From NCBI GenBank assembly GCA_018436095.1, contig JAHDMJ010000010.1, positions 1 to 64,000 of the forward strand: 64,000 nt of DNA. Direction: 5' to 3'. Positions 42,340-50,970 of this stretch are shown piece by piece. Numbering within the stretch: position 1 is the stretch's first letter; each line of letters starts with the position of its first letter. The notes under the pieces are model-generated. The model was not told the DNA's origin. It searched no databases and saw nothing but the letters and a program-made list of their open reading frames with translations. Source of the DNA: Clostridia bacterium (lineage in GTDB: Bacteria > Bacillota > Peptococcia > DRI-13 > UBA5745). A program made the position numbers and the translations under genes.

Positions 42340-43388
42340 GCAGCGACTACAACCGGTACGTCCGGCGAAAAAGCCTTGTTCTGTTTGCCTTGGCCACTGT
42401 TGTGCTGGTCATGGCCGTGATTTCTTTATCAGCGGGATCTTCCGGCCTGTCCTTGTCTGAGATAATCGAAGCTGTTTTGGGCAGGGGCACCGTCCAGAGC
42501 AAGACCATCGTCTGGAATGTGCGGATGCCCCGAATCGGAGCAGGTGCTGCAGTAGGAGCCGCCCTTGCCATGACAGGCTGCATTATGCAAAATGTACTGC
42601 GCAATCCGCTGGCCTCTTCGTCAACCCTGGGGGTATCCCAGGGCGCCGCTTTCGGCGCAGCCTTTGCCATCGTATATCTTGGAGCAGGCATTCAGGTCAA
42701 TGCCGCCGGCGCTGCCGGCATTACGGTAACGAATCCTTATACGGTGACTATCTGTGCCTTTTTGGGGGGGATTGCCACTACCGCCGTCATTTTGGGATTG
42801 TACCGTATCAGCAGTATCACTCCATCCGCCATGATTCTGGCCGGCGTTGCCATCAGTTCTTTATTCACCGGCGCCACTTCGCTGATCCAGTATTTTGCCG
42901 ACGACGTCATGGTATCTACCGTGGTGTATTGGACCTTTGGCAGCCTGGGAAGGGCCGGCTGGCGGGAGATTGCTCTCATATCCGGGCTTAGTCTTTTGGC
43001 CTTTCTGTATTTTATTTTTAACCGCTGGAACTACAATGCCCTGGAAAGCGGGGGACATACAGCCAAAAGTCTTGGGGTGCCGGTGGATACTTTGATTCTT
43101 ATCAGCATGATCGTCTGCTCTCTGATCGCTGCGGTGTCGGTCGCCTTTGTGGGTTGTATTAATTTTATCGGCCTGATTGCTCCCCACATAGTGCGCAGGT
43201 TTGTGGGCAATGATTACCGCTTCCTGATTCCCTGCTCCGCTTTAATGGGAGCCGTGCTGATGCTGGCCGCCGATGTGGTATCCCGCATGCTGATCGCGCC
43301 GGTAGTATTGCCTATTGGCGCTCTTACCTCTTTTCTGGGGGCGCCGCTGTTTTTGTACATAATCATGAAGAAAGGAAATATTAAGTGA
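42336..43388 (+). CDS. FecCD-family ABC transporter permease
   Basis: A 350-residue permease with about ten membrane segments and family motifs: VWNVRMPRIGAGAAVGAALAMTGCIMQNVLRNPLASSSTLGVSQGA, GISSLFTGATSL-like, and CINFIGLIAPHIVRRFVG near the cytoplasmic coupling region. It pairs with the lipoprotein upstream and the ATPase downstream, overlapping both by 4 bases. Confidence 0.93.
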   Translation: MSSDYNRYVRRKSLVLFALATVVLVMAVISLSAGSSGLSLSEIIEAVLGRGTVQSKTIVWNVRMPRIGAGAAVGAALAMTGCIMQNVLRNPLASSSTLGVSQGAAFGAAFAIVYLGAGIQVNAAGAAGITVTNPYTVTICAFLGGIATTAVILGLYRISSITPSAMILAGVAISSLFTGATSLIQYFADDVMVSTVVYWTFGSLGRAGWREIALISGLSLLAFLYFIFNRWNYNALESGGHTAKSLGVPVDTLILISMIVCSLIAAVSVAFVGCINFIGLIAPHIVRRFVGNDYRFLIPCSALMGAVLMLAADVVSRMLIAPVVLPIGALTSFLGAPLFLYIIMKKGNIK

Positions 43389-44134
43389 TCAGGATTAAGC
43401 ATATTTCTTTTTCTTATGGACAAAGAGAGATTTTAAAAGACATTAGCTTTGATGTGCAGCCCGGGGAATGTGTGGGGGTTCTGGGCAATAACGGCGCGGG
43501 AAAAAGTACGCTGATTACCTGTCTGAATAAGATACGCACCCCGAAAACAGGGGCGGTCTATTTCGGCAATCAGGATATCTTAAAAATGGGACGGCTGGAG
43601 ACGGCCCGGCATATCTCTTACGTGGCCCAAAAAAATGAGATCAGTCAGATGACGGTGTTCGATACCGTGCTGCTGGGGCGAAAGCCCTATATCAAATGGG
43701 CAGTGTCTCAGGAAGATATTGATTTGTGTGATAAAGTAATCCGGCAGGTTGGGCTGGCAGAGTATAAGCTGCGGTATATTAACGAGCTTTCCGGCGGCGA
43801 GCTGCAAAAAGTGATGCTGGCCAGGGCCTTCGTTCAGGAACCAAAGCTTTTGTTGCTGGATGAGCCCACAAGCAATCTCGATCCCAAAAACCAGTATGAG
43901 ATGCTGGCCATGGTGCAGCATATGGTGCGGCAGCGGCATATCAGCGCCCTCATTGTCATCCATGATTTGAGTCTTGCCTTGCGCTATTGCAATAAGTTCT
44001 TATTCATCCGGGAAGGAGAGGTGTTTCGCTATGGCGACGCCTCCGTTATTACTAAGGAAATAATCTCGGCTGTTTATGGGATAGACTCTACGGTTGCCGA
44101 AATCGACGGACGAAAAATTGTCGTAATTGGCTAA
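43385..44134 (+). CDS. ABC transporter ATPase (FecE/BtuD type)
   Basis: A 249-residue ATPase: Walker A GNNGAGKST (about residues 36-44), Q-loop YVAQKNEIS, signature LSGGELQKVMLARA, Walker B LLLLDEPTSNLD and H-loop IHDL. It starts with GTG at 43385 inside the permease gene end. It energises the metal or metallophore importer. Confidence 0.95.
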   Translation: MIRIKHISFSYGQREILKDISFDVQPGECVGVLGNNGAGKSTLITCLNKIRTPKTGAVYFGNQDILKMGRLETARHISYVAQKNEISQMTVFDTVLLGRKPYIKWAVSQEDIDLCDKVIRQVGLAEYKLRYINELSGGELQKVMLARAFVQEPKLLLLDEPTSNLDPKNQYEMLAMVQHMVRQRHISALIVIHDLSLALRYCNKFLFIREGEVFRYGDASVITKEIISAVYGIDSTVAEIDGRKIVVIG

Positions 44135-44164
44135 ATAAGTTAAGCGATGTAAAATATTGTCTAA

Positions 44165-44207
44165 CGCCTCCATTTTTGTTAGAATACAAAATGGAGGCGG
44201 TTTTTTT
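44165..44207 (+). terminator. Terminator of the lar/importer operon, containing the next gene's ribosome site
   Basis: CGCCTCCATTTT and AAAATGGAGGCG form a perfect 12-bp stem, followed by GTTTTTTTG. The descending arm contains GGAGG, which is 8 bases before the TTG start of the next gene, so hairpin formation would both stop transcription and hide that ribosome site in any read-through transcript. Confidence 0.85.
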
Positions 44208-44517
44208 GTTTGCGCAGCGATTAGATTTTCTGATGAGGCTTACCAATACAAAGAGCAGCAGCCTGGGCCGGGTTTTGTATCTGGATATTTCTACGATCAG
44301 CCGCTTGCGTTCAGGCAAAAGAGAGCTGCCGAAAGGCCAGGACTTTATCAAAGCCATGAGCCTTTATTTTGCTGGAAAAATTAAGGAAGACCATCAAAGA
44401 AAGGGGGCTGCCGCCGTTATTTGCCCCGGTAAAGAGTGGCCTTTGGAACCGGGCCGGGCTGCTGAGCTGATACACGATTTTTTGGTGGGAAATCCCCAGC
44501 CGGCAAAGGAGATTTAG
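44206..44517 (+). CDS. Small helix-turn-helix protein
   Basis: A 103-residue protein. Residues 1-55 (LFAQRLDFLMRLTNTKSSSLGRVLYLDISTISRLRSGKRELPK) look like a phage-repressor-type HTH with the recognition helix around ISTISRLRSG. The rest is a short tail with no known domain. I propose TTG at 44206, because GGAGG sits 8 bases upstream; an in-frame ATG at 44191 lies inside the terminator stem without a ribosome site. A regulator of the neighbouring metal operon is possible. Confidence 0.65.
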   Translation: MFAQRLDFLMRLTNTKSSSLGRVLYLDISTISRLRSGKRELPKGQDFIKAMSLYFAGKIKEDHQRKGAAAVICPGKEWPLEPGRAAELIHDFLVGNPQPAKEI

Positions 44518-44550
44518 CCGGCCAATAATTAGAGACAGGCAGGTGTGATG

Positions 44551-45474
44551 ATGTTTCGGAAACTGGTGGCGATAGAGCCTCTGAATTTTACGGATACATA
44601 TAAAGAGAAATTGAAGGATTTTGCAGATCAGACTGAGTTTTATGAGGACAGGCCCGGGGATAATGAGGAGATCATCGGCAGAATCGGCGACGCAGACGGG
44701 GTGTTGGTCAGCTACACCACCCCTATCGACAAAGAAGTTATTGCCGCCTGCCCTAATATTCGTTATATAGGGATGTGCTGCAGCCTCTATTCCCCGGAAA
44801 GCGCCAATGTGGATATTCGTTTTGCCGCCCAGCGCAATATTACGGTGCTGGGGGTACGGGATTACGGTGATGAAGGCGTCGTAGAATACGTTGTCAGCGA
44901 ACTGGTTCGTTTGCTCCATGGCTTTGGGCCCCGGATGTGGCGGCAGGAGCCGGTGGAGCTGACGGGTCTGGCTGTAGGCATAGCAGGCATGGGCACGACA
45001 GGAACAATGATTGCCAAGGGCCTCAGCTTTTTTGGCGCCGATATTTATTACTACAGCCGCAGCCGCAAAGAAGCACTGGAACAGGCCCAAGGCTATACGT
45101 ATCTGACTCTGGATGAGTTGCTGGCCAAAAGCGATATTCTCTGCACCTGTCTCAACAAAAATGTAATTTTATTGGGGGAGCGGGAATTTAAGCTCTTTGG
45201 CAACGGCAAAATACTGGTGAATACCTCCATTGGTCCCTCCCATGAAACCGAAGCCCTGGAGGCCTGGCTGCAAGCCCCCGGCAACTATATCTTAAGCGAC
45301 ACGGCTGCCGCCATTGATCCGTCGGGCCGGATTCTGGATTTGCCCAATGCAGTCTGTGTCCAAAAAACCGCAGGGGTGACTGCCCAGGCCCGGGAGAGAC
45401 TGGGACAAAAGGTTATCGACAATATCAGAAGCTTTTTTTCTGGACAAAGTGTCACTGCCGGCCGGATTGTTTAG
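44551..45474 (+). CDS. D-isomer-specific 2-hydroxyacid dehydrogenase
   Basis: A 307-residue NAD(P)-dependent dehydrogenase of the D-2-hydroxyacid type. The nucleotide-binding GIAGMGTTG lies near residue 145, followed by YYSRSR; the substrate domain is residues 1-95 and 270-307. The usual catalytic His segment is unusual (GVTAQARERLG at the end; no clear GxxH). It could reduce a 2-oxoacid, linking lar-dependent 2-hydroxyacid metabolism and the dehydratase genes downstream. Its 3' end overlaps the opposite gene by 23 bases. Confidence 0.82.
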   Translation: MFRKLVAIEPLNFTDTYKEKLKDFADQTEFYEDRPGDNEEIIGRIGDADGVLVSYTTPIDKEVIAACPNIRYIGMCCSLYSPESANVDIRFAAQRNITVLGVRDYGDEGVVEYVVSELVRLLHGFGPRMWRQEPVELTGLAVGIAGMGTTGTMIAKGLSFFGADIYYYSRSRKEALEQAQGYTYLTLDELLAKSDILCTCLNKNVILLGEREFKLFGNGKILVNTSIGPSHETEALEAWLQAPGNYILSDTAAAIDPSGRILDLPNAVCVQKTAGVTAQARERLGQKVIDNIRSFFSGQSVTAGRIV

Positions 45475-46735
45475 CCATCAGGATGGCTACCAGGGCATCG
45501 TCGGAGGGGTTCTTTGTGCAGGCAGTAATCTGTCCCAGGTTTTGCAAGGTGCTTTCCAGCGAATTGCCGGCAATGCCGTCATAATAACCTACGGAGGCGC
45601 CGGCCAGGGCCAGGCTGGCGAAAGTGAAGGCTTCGAAAGCGGCTACGCCCATTTTTAGGGCGCAACTATTTTTGGCGCCATCACATAACATGCCTGCTAA
45701 AGCGCTTACCGCATTTTTAATGGCATTGCCAATTTGTTCGGCATTACCGCCCCGGAGCCAGGTTATGGCGGCTGCCGAGCCGGCGCAGGAGGCTACGGCG
45801 CAGAGACAGGTGCTGGAAATACGGCCGGCATATTGTTTGACAAAATAAGTGGTCAAATGACTTAAGGCTAAGCCCCGGCAAAGCTGATCGTCGCTGAGGG
45901 CCCGGCTTTCCGCCCAGACAGCCACGGGAAGGATAGCGGTTATACCCTGATTGCCGCTGCCTACAGTGCTCATGGCCGGCAGCAGGCTGCCGCCCATCCG
46001 GGCGTCGGCGGCGGCGCAAGTTAGGATCTTAGAGCGCAGGGCCGGGTCCCCGGGCAGGCTCTCGCCTCCGGCCGCTAAAAACAAGGCTCTGCCGGAACCT
46101 AAGCCGATATGGTTTTCCAGGCCGTAACGGGCTAAAGCCCGGTTCATTACAGCCCCTTCCTTTAAAAAGGCAATATCGTTAAAAGCCACGCTTTCCGTAT
46201 AATCCAGTATTTCATCGTAAGTGATTGCCCTTTGGTCCTGGGGGATGGCCTGTTTTTTATCCGGGGCGGCTGCCGCTGCTTTGCCGTTTACCTCAACGGA
46301 GGTAATAGTGCTATGCGTGTCTCTGATTACCGTGCGGACGGTTTCTGCCTCTGTGGTAACGACGGCTTCTATATAGATGCCCTTTTCTGTTGCGGAGCAG
46401 TTTACTTGGACCCTTGATTCCCTGAGAAAGGTTTTGGCTTTTTCCATATCTTCCGGTCCGGCGCTGTTCAGTACTTCCAATCCTAAACGGTAATCGCCGC
46501 CGAATAAGCCCAAAGCAGCTCCCAAATCGTTGCCCTTTTGATCGGTGCCCGGTACGGCCACCCCCCAGCCGTTTTTATATATGCCGGGAGAAAGGGTTAT
46601 TTCTATAGAGAGGGGCGGGGCCGTTATTTCCGCTTGGCAGCGGGCGGCAGCCAAAGCTACGGCTACCGGCGCCGTGCAGCCTAAAGCAGGGGTAACCTCT
46701 TTTTTTAACAATTCGGTAAAACGGTGCTTTTTCAT
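45452..46735 (-). CDS. L-cysteine desulfidase / CyuA-family protein (UPF0597)
   Basis: A 427-residue protein related to the alpha subunit of iron-sulfur serine dehydratases. It begins with the conserved EVTPALGCTAPVAVALAAA and has further conserved cysteines (SSTCLCAVASCAGSAAA near residue 305; DGAKNSCALK near residue 350) for an iron-sulfur cluster. Family members release sulfide, ammonia and pyruvate from cysteine. Convergent with and overlapping the 2-hydroxyacid dehydrogenase gene by 23 bases. Confidence 0.88.
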   Translation of the reverse strand: MKKHRFTELLKKEVTPALGCTAPVAVALAAARCQAEITAPPLSIEITLSPGIYKNGWGVAVPGTDQKGNDLGAALGLFGGDYRLGLEVLNSAGPEDMEKAKTFLRESRVQVNCSATEKGIYIEAVVTTEAETVRTVIRDTHSTITSVEVNGKAAAAAPDKKQAIPQDQRAITYDEILDYTESVAFNDIAFLKEGAVMNRALARYGLENHIGLGSGRALFLAAGGESLPGDPALRSKILTCAAADARMGGSLLPAMSTVGSGNQGITAILPVAVWAESRALSDDQLCRGLALSHLTTYFVKQYAGRISSTCLCAVASCAGSAAAITWLRGGNAEQIGNAIKNAVSALAGMLCDGAKNSCALKMGVAAFEAFTFASLALAGASVGYYDGIAGNSLESTLQNLGQITACTKNPSDDALVAILMAKQSGRQ

Positions 46736-46854
46736 AATGCAGCCCCCTCAATATTTTCTTTTATTATAGTCTATGGCCGGAGATAGAGTAGATTCTTTTA
46801 TTCCGGTATGATAAAATTCCTTGCAGAAGCAAATAGATAAGGAGCTTGGGGAAG

Positions 46855-47790
46855 ATGAAAACAGGAGCCCTGATTATTACCGGCGGCGACACGGATAGAG
46901 AAAAAGTCTTTGAACCCTTGCATAAAATTGGCGGTACTTCGATTTTGCGGCGGCTGATCACCATTTTTCACTTAGCCGGCATCGACACTATCGTCGTGAT
47001 GATAGCGGAGGCCCAGCGCAAAAAACTGGAGAAAGAGGCGGCCCGTTTAGGCGTTGTCTTTTTGACGGTAGAAGGCGATAGCAAGGAAATGTTTGACTAC
47101 GTTAAAACAGGCCTGGCCTATCTGAAAGAAACTTGCAGCCAGGTCTTTGTGACGCCTGTGGATGTAACCCTTTTTTCCAGTGACACGCTGAAAGATTTGC
47201 TGACCTATGACCGCAAGCTGGTGGTCCCCGTATGGCAGGGCAAGAAAGGCCATCCTCTGCTGATTGCTCAAGACGTGATCCCCTCGATTCTACAGTATAA
47301 AGGAGACCGGGGATTGGCGGGAGCCGTTAAAGAAAGCGAGTACAAGCTCACCTTGGCGGAGGTGAAGGATCCGGGGGTTGTGTTAAAATTTGACCAGGCG
47401 GTGGAAAATCAGGATATTTTGGTTAATCATGAGTTAAACCGCTGGCGGCCGGTAACCAGGCTGCAAATCGCCAAAGAAACAGTTTTTTTGGGCCCGGGAG
47501 TCCGGCAGCTGCTGCAGCTCATCGGCAATACCGATTCTGTCCAATTGGCCTGCCGCCAGATGGGTGTATCTTATAGCAAGGCTTGGAAAATGTTAAACAC
47601 TCTTGAAGAGCAATTAGGCTATGAGGTAGTTGTTCGCAGACAGGGCGGCCGCTATGGCGGCGAAACCAGCCTGAGCGAAAGAGGCCGGCAGTTGCTGGAG
47701 TGGTTTATCGCTTTAGAAAAGGAATGTGATGCTGCCGTAAAAGAAATTTTTTCCCGTAACTTGCTAAAGCTAATGGATAGTCAGAAATAA
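46855..47790 (+). CDS. MobA-like nucleotidyltransferase fused to ModE-like HTH
   Basis: A 311-residue fusion. Residues 1-190 are a nucleotidyltransferase fold of the MobA/MocA type (ALIITGG, KIGGTSILRRLI, VFVTPVDVTLFS). Residues about 220-305 form a winged helix of the ModE/LysR type (QLACRQMGVSYSKAWKMLNTLEEQLGYEVVVRRQGG). The glycine-rich loop near the start is shorter than in MobA. Related fusions occur near molybdenum hydroxylases; here the neighbour is a dehydratase-type trio, so the target is uncertain. ATG at 46855 has AAGGAG 10 bases upstream. Confidence 0.85.
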   Translation: MKTGALIITGGDTDREKVFEPLHKIGGTSILRRLITIFHLAGIDTIVVMIAEAQRKKLEKEAARLGVVFLTVEGDSKEMFDYVKTGLAYLKETCSQVFVTPVDVTLFSSDTLKDLLTYDRKLVVPVWQGKKGHPLLIAQDVIPSILQYKGDRGLAGAVKESEYKLTLAEVKDPGVVLKFDQAVENQDILVNHELNRWRPVTRLQIAKETVFLGPGVRQLLQLIGNTDSVQLACRQMGVSYSKAWKMLNTLEEQLGYEVVVRRQGGRYGGETSLSERGRQLLEWFIALEKECDAAVKEIFSRNLLKLMDSQK

Positions 47791-47931
47791 AGATAAGCCT
47801 TATTTGACTTATTTGTTGCCTATTATTATGCTGGTGGTGGTTTTTGCAGCCGGTTATTTCTATATGTTTTTTACGAAATAAACCATAAAACGTTATATTT
47901 GCCGGTTCTCTGGCCATAATAGCCTTGGGTG

Positions 47932-48849
47932 ATGAAAATGAAAATAGGGATTCCCAAGGCTTTTCTTTATTATCGTTACGGGGAATTATGGCAAACATTT
48001 TTTCAGGAAATCGGCTGTGAGATCGTTACCAGCCAGGACACTAACCGGGCTATGCTGCTGGAGGGAGCGAAGGACTCCATTGATGAAAGCTGCCTGCCGG
48101 CAAAAATTTATCTAGGTCACGTCCGGTCCTTAATCGGCCGCTGTGACCATATTTTTGTGCCCCGCTTTGAGAACTTCGGCAAAAATGACGTGATGTGCGA
48201 CCGGTTTATGGGTTTGTACGATATTGTCCGCAATGTTTACCCGGAAGCCAGTCTTATTGGCTTTGACCTGGCAGCTACAGAACATAAAAGCCAATGGCAG
48301 GCTTATCTGGGCTTGGGCAAAACCCTGGGCAAAGGCGCTGTCGATATCTTGTTGGCCTTGCGCCGGGCCAGGCTGGTTCAGGAAGCGGCAGATCAAAAGC
48401 GGCAGGAGCAGCAAACAGGGCTTTTTCAGGAAAATGGCATCAAGATTCTTCTGGCCGCCCAGCCCTATTTGATCCATGATCCCTATATAGGCCAACCCTT
48501 GGCGGCTATGATCAGGGAACAGGGGGCTATTCCCCTATACTCGGACCACTGCTGCCGCCGCCAGTGCCGTCAGCGGGCTCTGGAGATCTGCGGCAATTTG
48601 TACTGGATAATGAATAAGGAATCCGTAGGGGCTATAGCCATGCACCGTCATCAGGTGGATGGCATAATTCTGTTGGCCGCCTATCCTTGCGGTTCCGATG
48701 CTTTAGTCAATGAGCTGGTTCTTCGCAAGGTCAAGGATGTGCCTGTGATACAGATTATCCTGGATGAGCAGCAAAGCCAGGCGGGGCTGGCCACCAGGCT
48801 GGAAAGCTTTATCGATATATTAAAAGAGAGGAGGCGGGCAACGGCATGA
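47932..48849 (+). CDS. 2-hydroxyacyl-CoA dehydratase-type protein (DUF2229), subunit 1
   Basis: A 305-residue protein beginning KIGIPKAFLYYRYGELWQTFF, the DUF2229 start, with conserved Cys in DSIDESCLPAKIYLGH, CDHIFVPRFE, DHCCRRQC and AYPCGSDALV. These proteins resemble the subunits of 2-hydroxyglutaryl-CoA dehydratase and benzoyl-CoA reductase that bind [4Fe-4S] clusters. It overlaps the next gene by 4 bases. The substrate is not known. Confidence 0.82.
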   Translation: MKMKIGIPKAFLYYRYGELWQTFFQEIGCEIVTSQDTNRAMLLEGAKDSIDESCLPAKIYLGHVRSLIGRCDHIFVPRFENFGKNDVMCDRFMGLYDIVRNVYPEASLIGFDLAATEHKSQWQAYLGLGKTLGKGAVDILLALRRARLVQEAADQKRQEQQTGLFQENGIKILLAAQPYLIHDPYIGQPLAAMIREQGAIPLYSDHCCRRQCRQRALEICGNLYWIMNKESVGAIAMHRHQVDGIILLAAYPCGSDALVNELVLRKVKDVPVIQIILDEQQSQAGLATRLESFIDILKERRRATA

Positions 48850-49991
48850 GCAAAATAGAGCGGAAAGCAAATGAGCTGGTTTTCAGCTTCCCTCACATGG
48901 GGGATTACCATGTACCTATTGCCCGGCTTTTGGAGAACATGTTTCCGGCGGGGCGGGTTCTGGTACCGCCTCCCATTACCAAGAAAACCATCGAATTAGG
49001 CAGCCGCTATAGCCCGGATTTTATTTGCGCTCCTTTCAAATTTAATGTGGGAAATTATATTGAAGCCTTGGAAAAAGGCGCTAACGTTTTGATCCAGACC
49101 GGTTTAGGCTGCCGTTTCGGCTACTTTGGAGAAGTGCAGGAGCGGATCTTGCAGGATTTGGGTTACGAGTTTCAATTCTTCAGCCTGGCCCGGGAAAATG
49201 CTAAGGTTAAAAATGCATACCAGGGGTTTCGGCGGCTGGGTTCGCCTCACTCGCCGGCCAAATTCCTTGCCTATGTATTGATTGCCGCTGAAAGCATCAG
49301 GATCATGGACCACTTCGCTTTTATCATGAGGGAGCGGACCGGCTTTGCTTTACGGCCCGGCAGCTTTGAATATTTATATGGCTGTATGCTGGAAGAGTTA
49401 AGGCAGGTTTCCACGTTAAGGGAGCTGATTGCTATTCGCCGTCAATATACGGATAGCTTCAGCAAAGTGGAGGTGCGCCGCCCTCCCGACCTGTTGCGGG
49501 TAGGTATTGTGGGAGAGCTTTATACCCTAATGGAGCCTTACAGCAACTTATTTATTGAAAAGGAATTAGCGAAGCACAATATTGTGGTTAGCCGGAAGAT
49601 GAGTGCTGCCTTTCTTTTGTTTGGCAAAAACAGCAGGAAATCTTTAAAAGATACGGGCAAATATATGAAATATTGGCCTGGAGCCAATGCTACGGATAGC
49701 GTGGCTCAAAGCCGGCGCTACGGCCGGTTAGGCTATGACGGCATTATTCATATGAAATCCTACGGCTGCACGCCGGAAATCAATGCTATGCCGGTCTTGC
49801 ACAATCTGGGCAAGGACTACAATATTCCTATTTTGTACCTGAGTTTTGATGGCCAGACCAACGAAACAGGCGTCCAGACAAGGCTGGAAGCCTTTGTGGA
49901 TATGCTGGAGATGAGGAGGAAAACATTTGAAAAAGATAGCTTATCTAGGGGTGGACATCGGTTCCATTTCGACAAAGGGAGTCGTTCTTGA
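48846..49991 (+). CDS. 2-hydroxyacyl-CoA dehydratase-type protein (DUF2229), subunit 2
   Basis: A 381-residue partner of the preceding protein. It carries VFSFPHMGDYHVPIARLLENMF, DFICAPFKFNVGNYIEALEKGAN, GLGCRFGYFGE, MKSYGCTPEINAMPVL and the final LSFDGQTNETGVQTRLEAFVDML. Cluster-ligand cysteines are in the CAPF, GCRF and GCTP segments. The frame runs 65 bases into the activase gene; its last 20 or so residues have no family character and may simply be read-through of the overlap. Confidence 0.82.
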   Translation: MSKIERKANELVFSFPHMGDYHVPIARLLENMFPAGRVLVPPPITKKTIELGSRYSPDFICAPFKFNVGNYIEALEKGANVLIQTGLGCRFGYFGEVQERILQDLGYEFQFFSLARENAKVKNAYQGFRRLGSPHSPAKFLAYVLIAAESIRIMDHFAFIMRERTGFALRPGSFEYLYGCMLEELRQVSTLRELIAIRRQYTDSFSKVEVRRPPDLLRVGIVGELYTLMEPYSNLFIEKELAKHNIVVSRKMSAAFLLFGKNSRKSLKDTGKYMKYWPGANATDSVAQSRRYGRLGYDGIIHMKSYGCTPEINAMPVLHNLGKDYNIPILYLSFDGQTNETGVQTRLEAFVDMLEMRRKTFEKDSLSRGGHRFHFDKGSRS

Positions 49992-50901
49992 CCAGGCTCA
50001 GCAAGTTATTGCCGAAGAATATATCTGGACAGAGGGTAATCCCATTGCGGCAGTGAAGAGCCTTCTGGGCTCTTTGAAGGAAAGCTTGGGTAAGCTGAAT
50101 GAAGACGTGGAAGTATGTGCCGTGGGGACTACCGGCTCCGCCCGCAAGCTGGCGGGAGTGATGCTGGGAGCCGACGCCGTCAAAAACGAGATAACTGCCC
50201 ATGGTGTAGGAACCCTTTCCCGTTATCCTGATGCCAGGACTATTTTTGAAATTGGCGGCCAGGACGCCAAGTTGATACTGATCAACAACGGCGTTATCGT
50301 GGATTATGCGATGAATACCCTATGTGCTGCCGGCACGGGAGCTTTTCTGTCTTCCCAAGCCAAGCGGCTGGGTATTGCGGTAGAAGAAATGGGGGATATG
50401 GCTCTCCGTTCATTGGCACCGGCTAAAATCGCAGCCCGTTGCACGGTTTTTGCTGAATCCGATATGGTGCATAAGGCCCAATCCGGCTATCGCAAGGAGG
50501 ATTTAGTGGCTGGCCTCTGCACGGCAGTTGTCACTAATTATTTGAACAACTTGGGCAAAGGCAAGGTCATTCAACCGCCCGTTGTGTTCCAAGGGGGCGT
50601 CAGCAAAAATCCGGCAGTGGCCAGAGCCTTTGAAAAAGAAACGGGCTTTCCGGTGATTGTGGATGAAAATTCTCACCTCATGGGGGCGATCGGCGCCGCC
50701 ATTTTAGCCCAAAGGGCCGCTGCCGGCAAGGTTTTCGACTTCCGGGCTGCCGAAAGAACCTTCAGTACCAGGGCTTATGAATGCGGCGGCTGCGCCAACC
50801 AATGCGAAGTAGTCTGCTTCTATCAGGATGGTGTTTTATTGGATACCTGGGGTAACCGCTGCCCCAATTACGACAGGAAAAAGGCGGCACTGGTCAGCTA
50901 A
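49927..50901 (+). CDS. CoA-dehydratase activase (ASKHA ATPase)
   Basis: A 324-residue BadF/HgdC-type activase that uses ATP to push one electron into the dehydratase. It has the phosphate motif GVDIGSISTKGVVLD near residue 8, FEIGGQDAKLI, the cluster-binding CAAGTGAFL and ARCTVFAESD (one Cys each for the dimer-bridging [4Fe-4S]), and an added Cys-rich C-terminus (CGGCANQCEV). Start TTG at 49927, with AGGAGG upstream. The Cys-rich tail is typical of the DUF2229-linked activases. Confidence 0.88.
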   Translation: MKKIAYLGVDIGSISTKGVVLDQAQQVIAEEYIWTEGNPIAAVKSLLGSLKESLGKLNEDVEVCAVGTTGSARKLAGVMLGADAVKNEITAHGVGTLSRYPDARTIFEIGGQDAKLILINNGVIVDYAMNTLCAAGTGAFLSSQAKRLGIAVEEMGDMALRSLAPAKIAARCTVFAESDMVHKAQSGYRKEDLVAGLCTAVVTNYLNNLGKGKVIQPPVVFQGGVSKNPAVARAFEKETGFPVIVDENSHLMGAIGAAILAQRAAAGKVFDFRAAERTFSTRAYECGGCANQCEVVCFYQDGVLLDTWGNRCPNYDRKKAALVS

Positions 50902-50929
50902 GAGCGAACTTGTAATTCTCCTTATATAT

Positions 50930-50960
50930 ACGGGAGGATGCTGTGTAAGCATCCTCCCGT
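50930..50960. terminator. Bidirectional terminator
   Basis: ACGGGAGGATGC and GCATCCTCCCGT form a perfect 12-bp stem with a 7-base loop between the convergent activase and MerR genes. T-runs are weak on both sides. Confidence 0.75.
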
Positions 50961-50970
50961 AGTGCTCTTT

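Noticed and set aside
47804-47881. 25-codon hydrophobic frame before the DUF2229 genes
   Set aside because: It would encode a single membrane helix, but there is no ribosome site and the start would be TTG in an AT-rich stretch.
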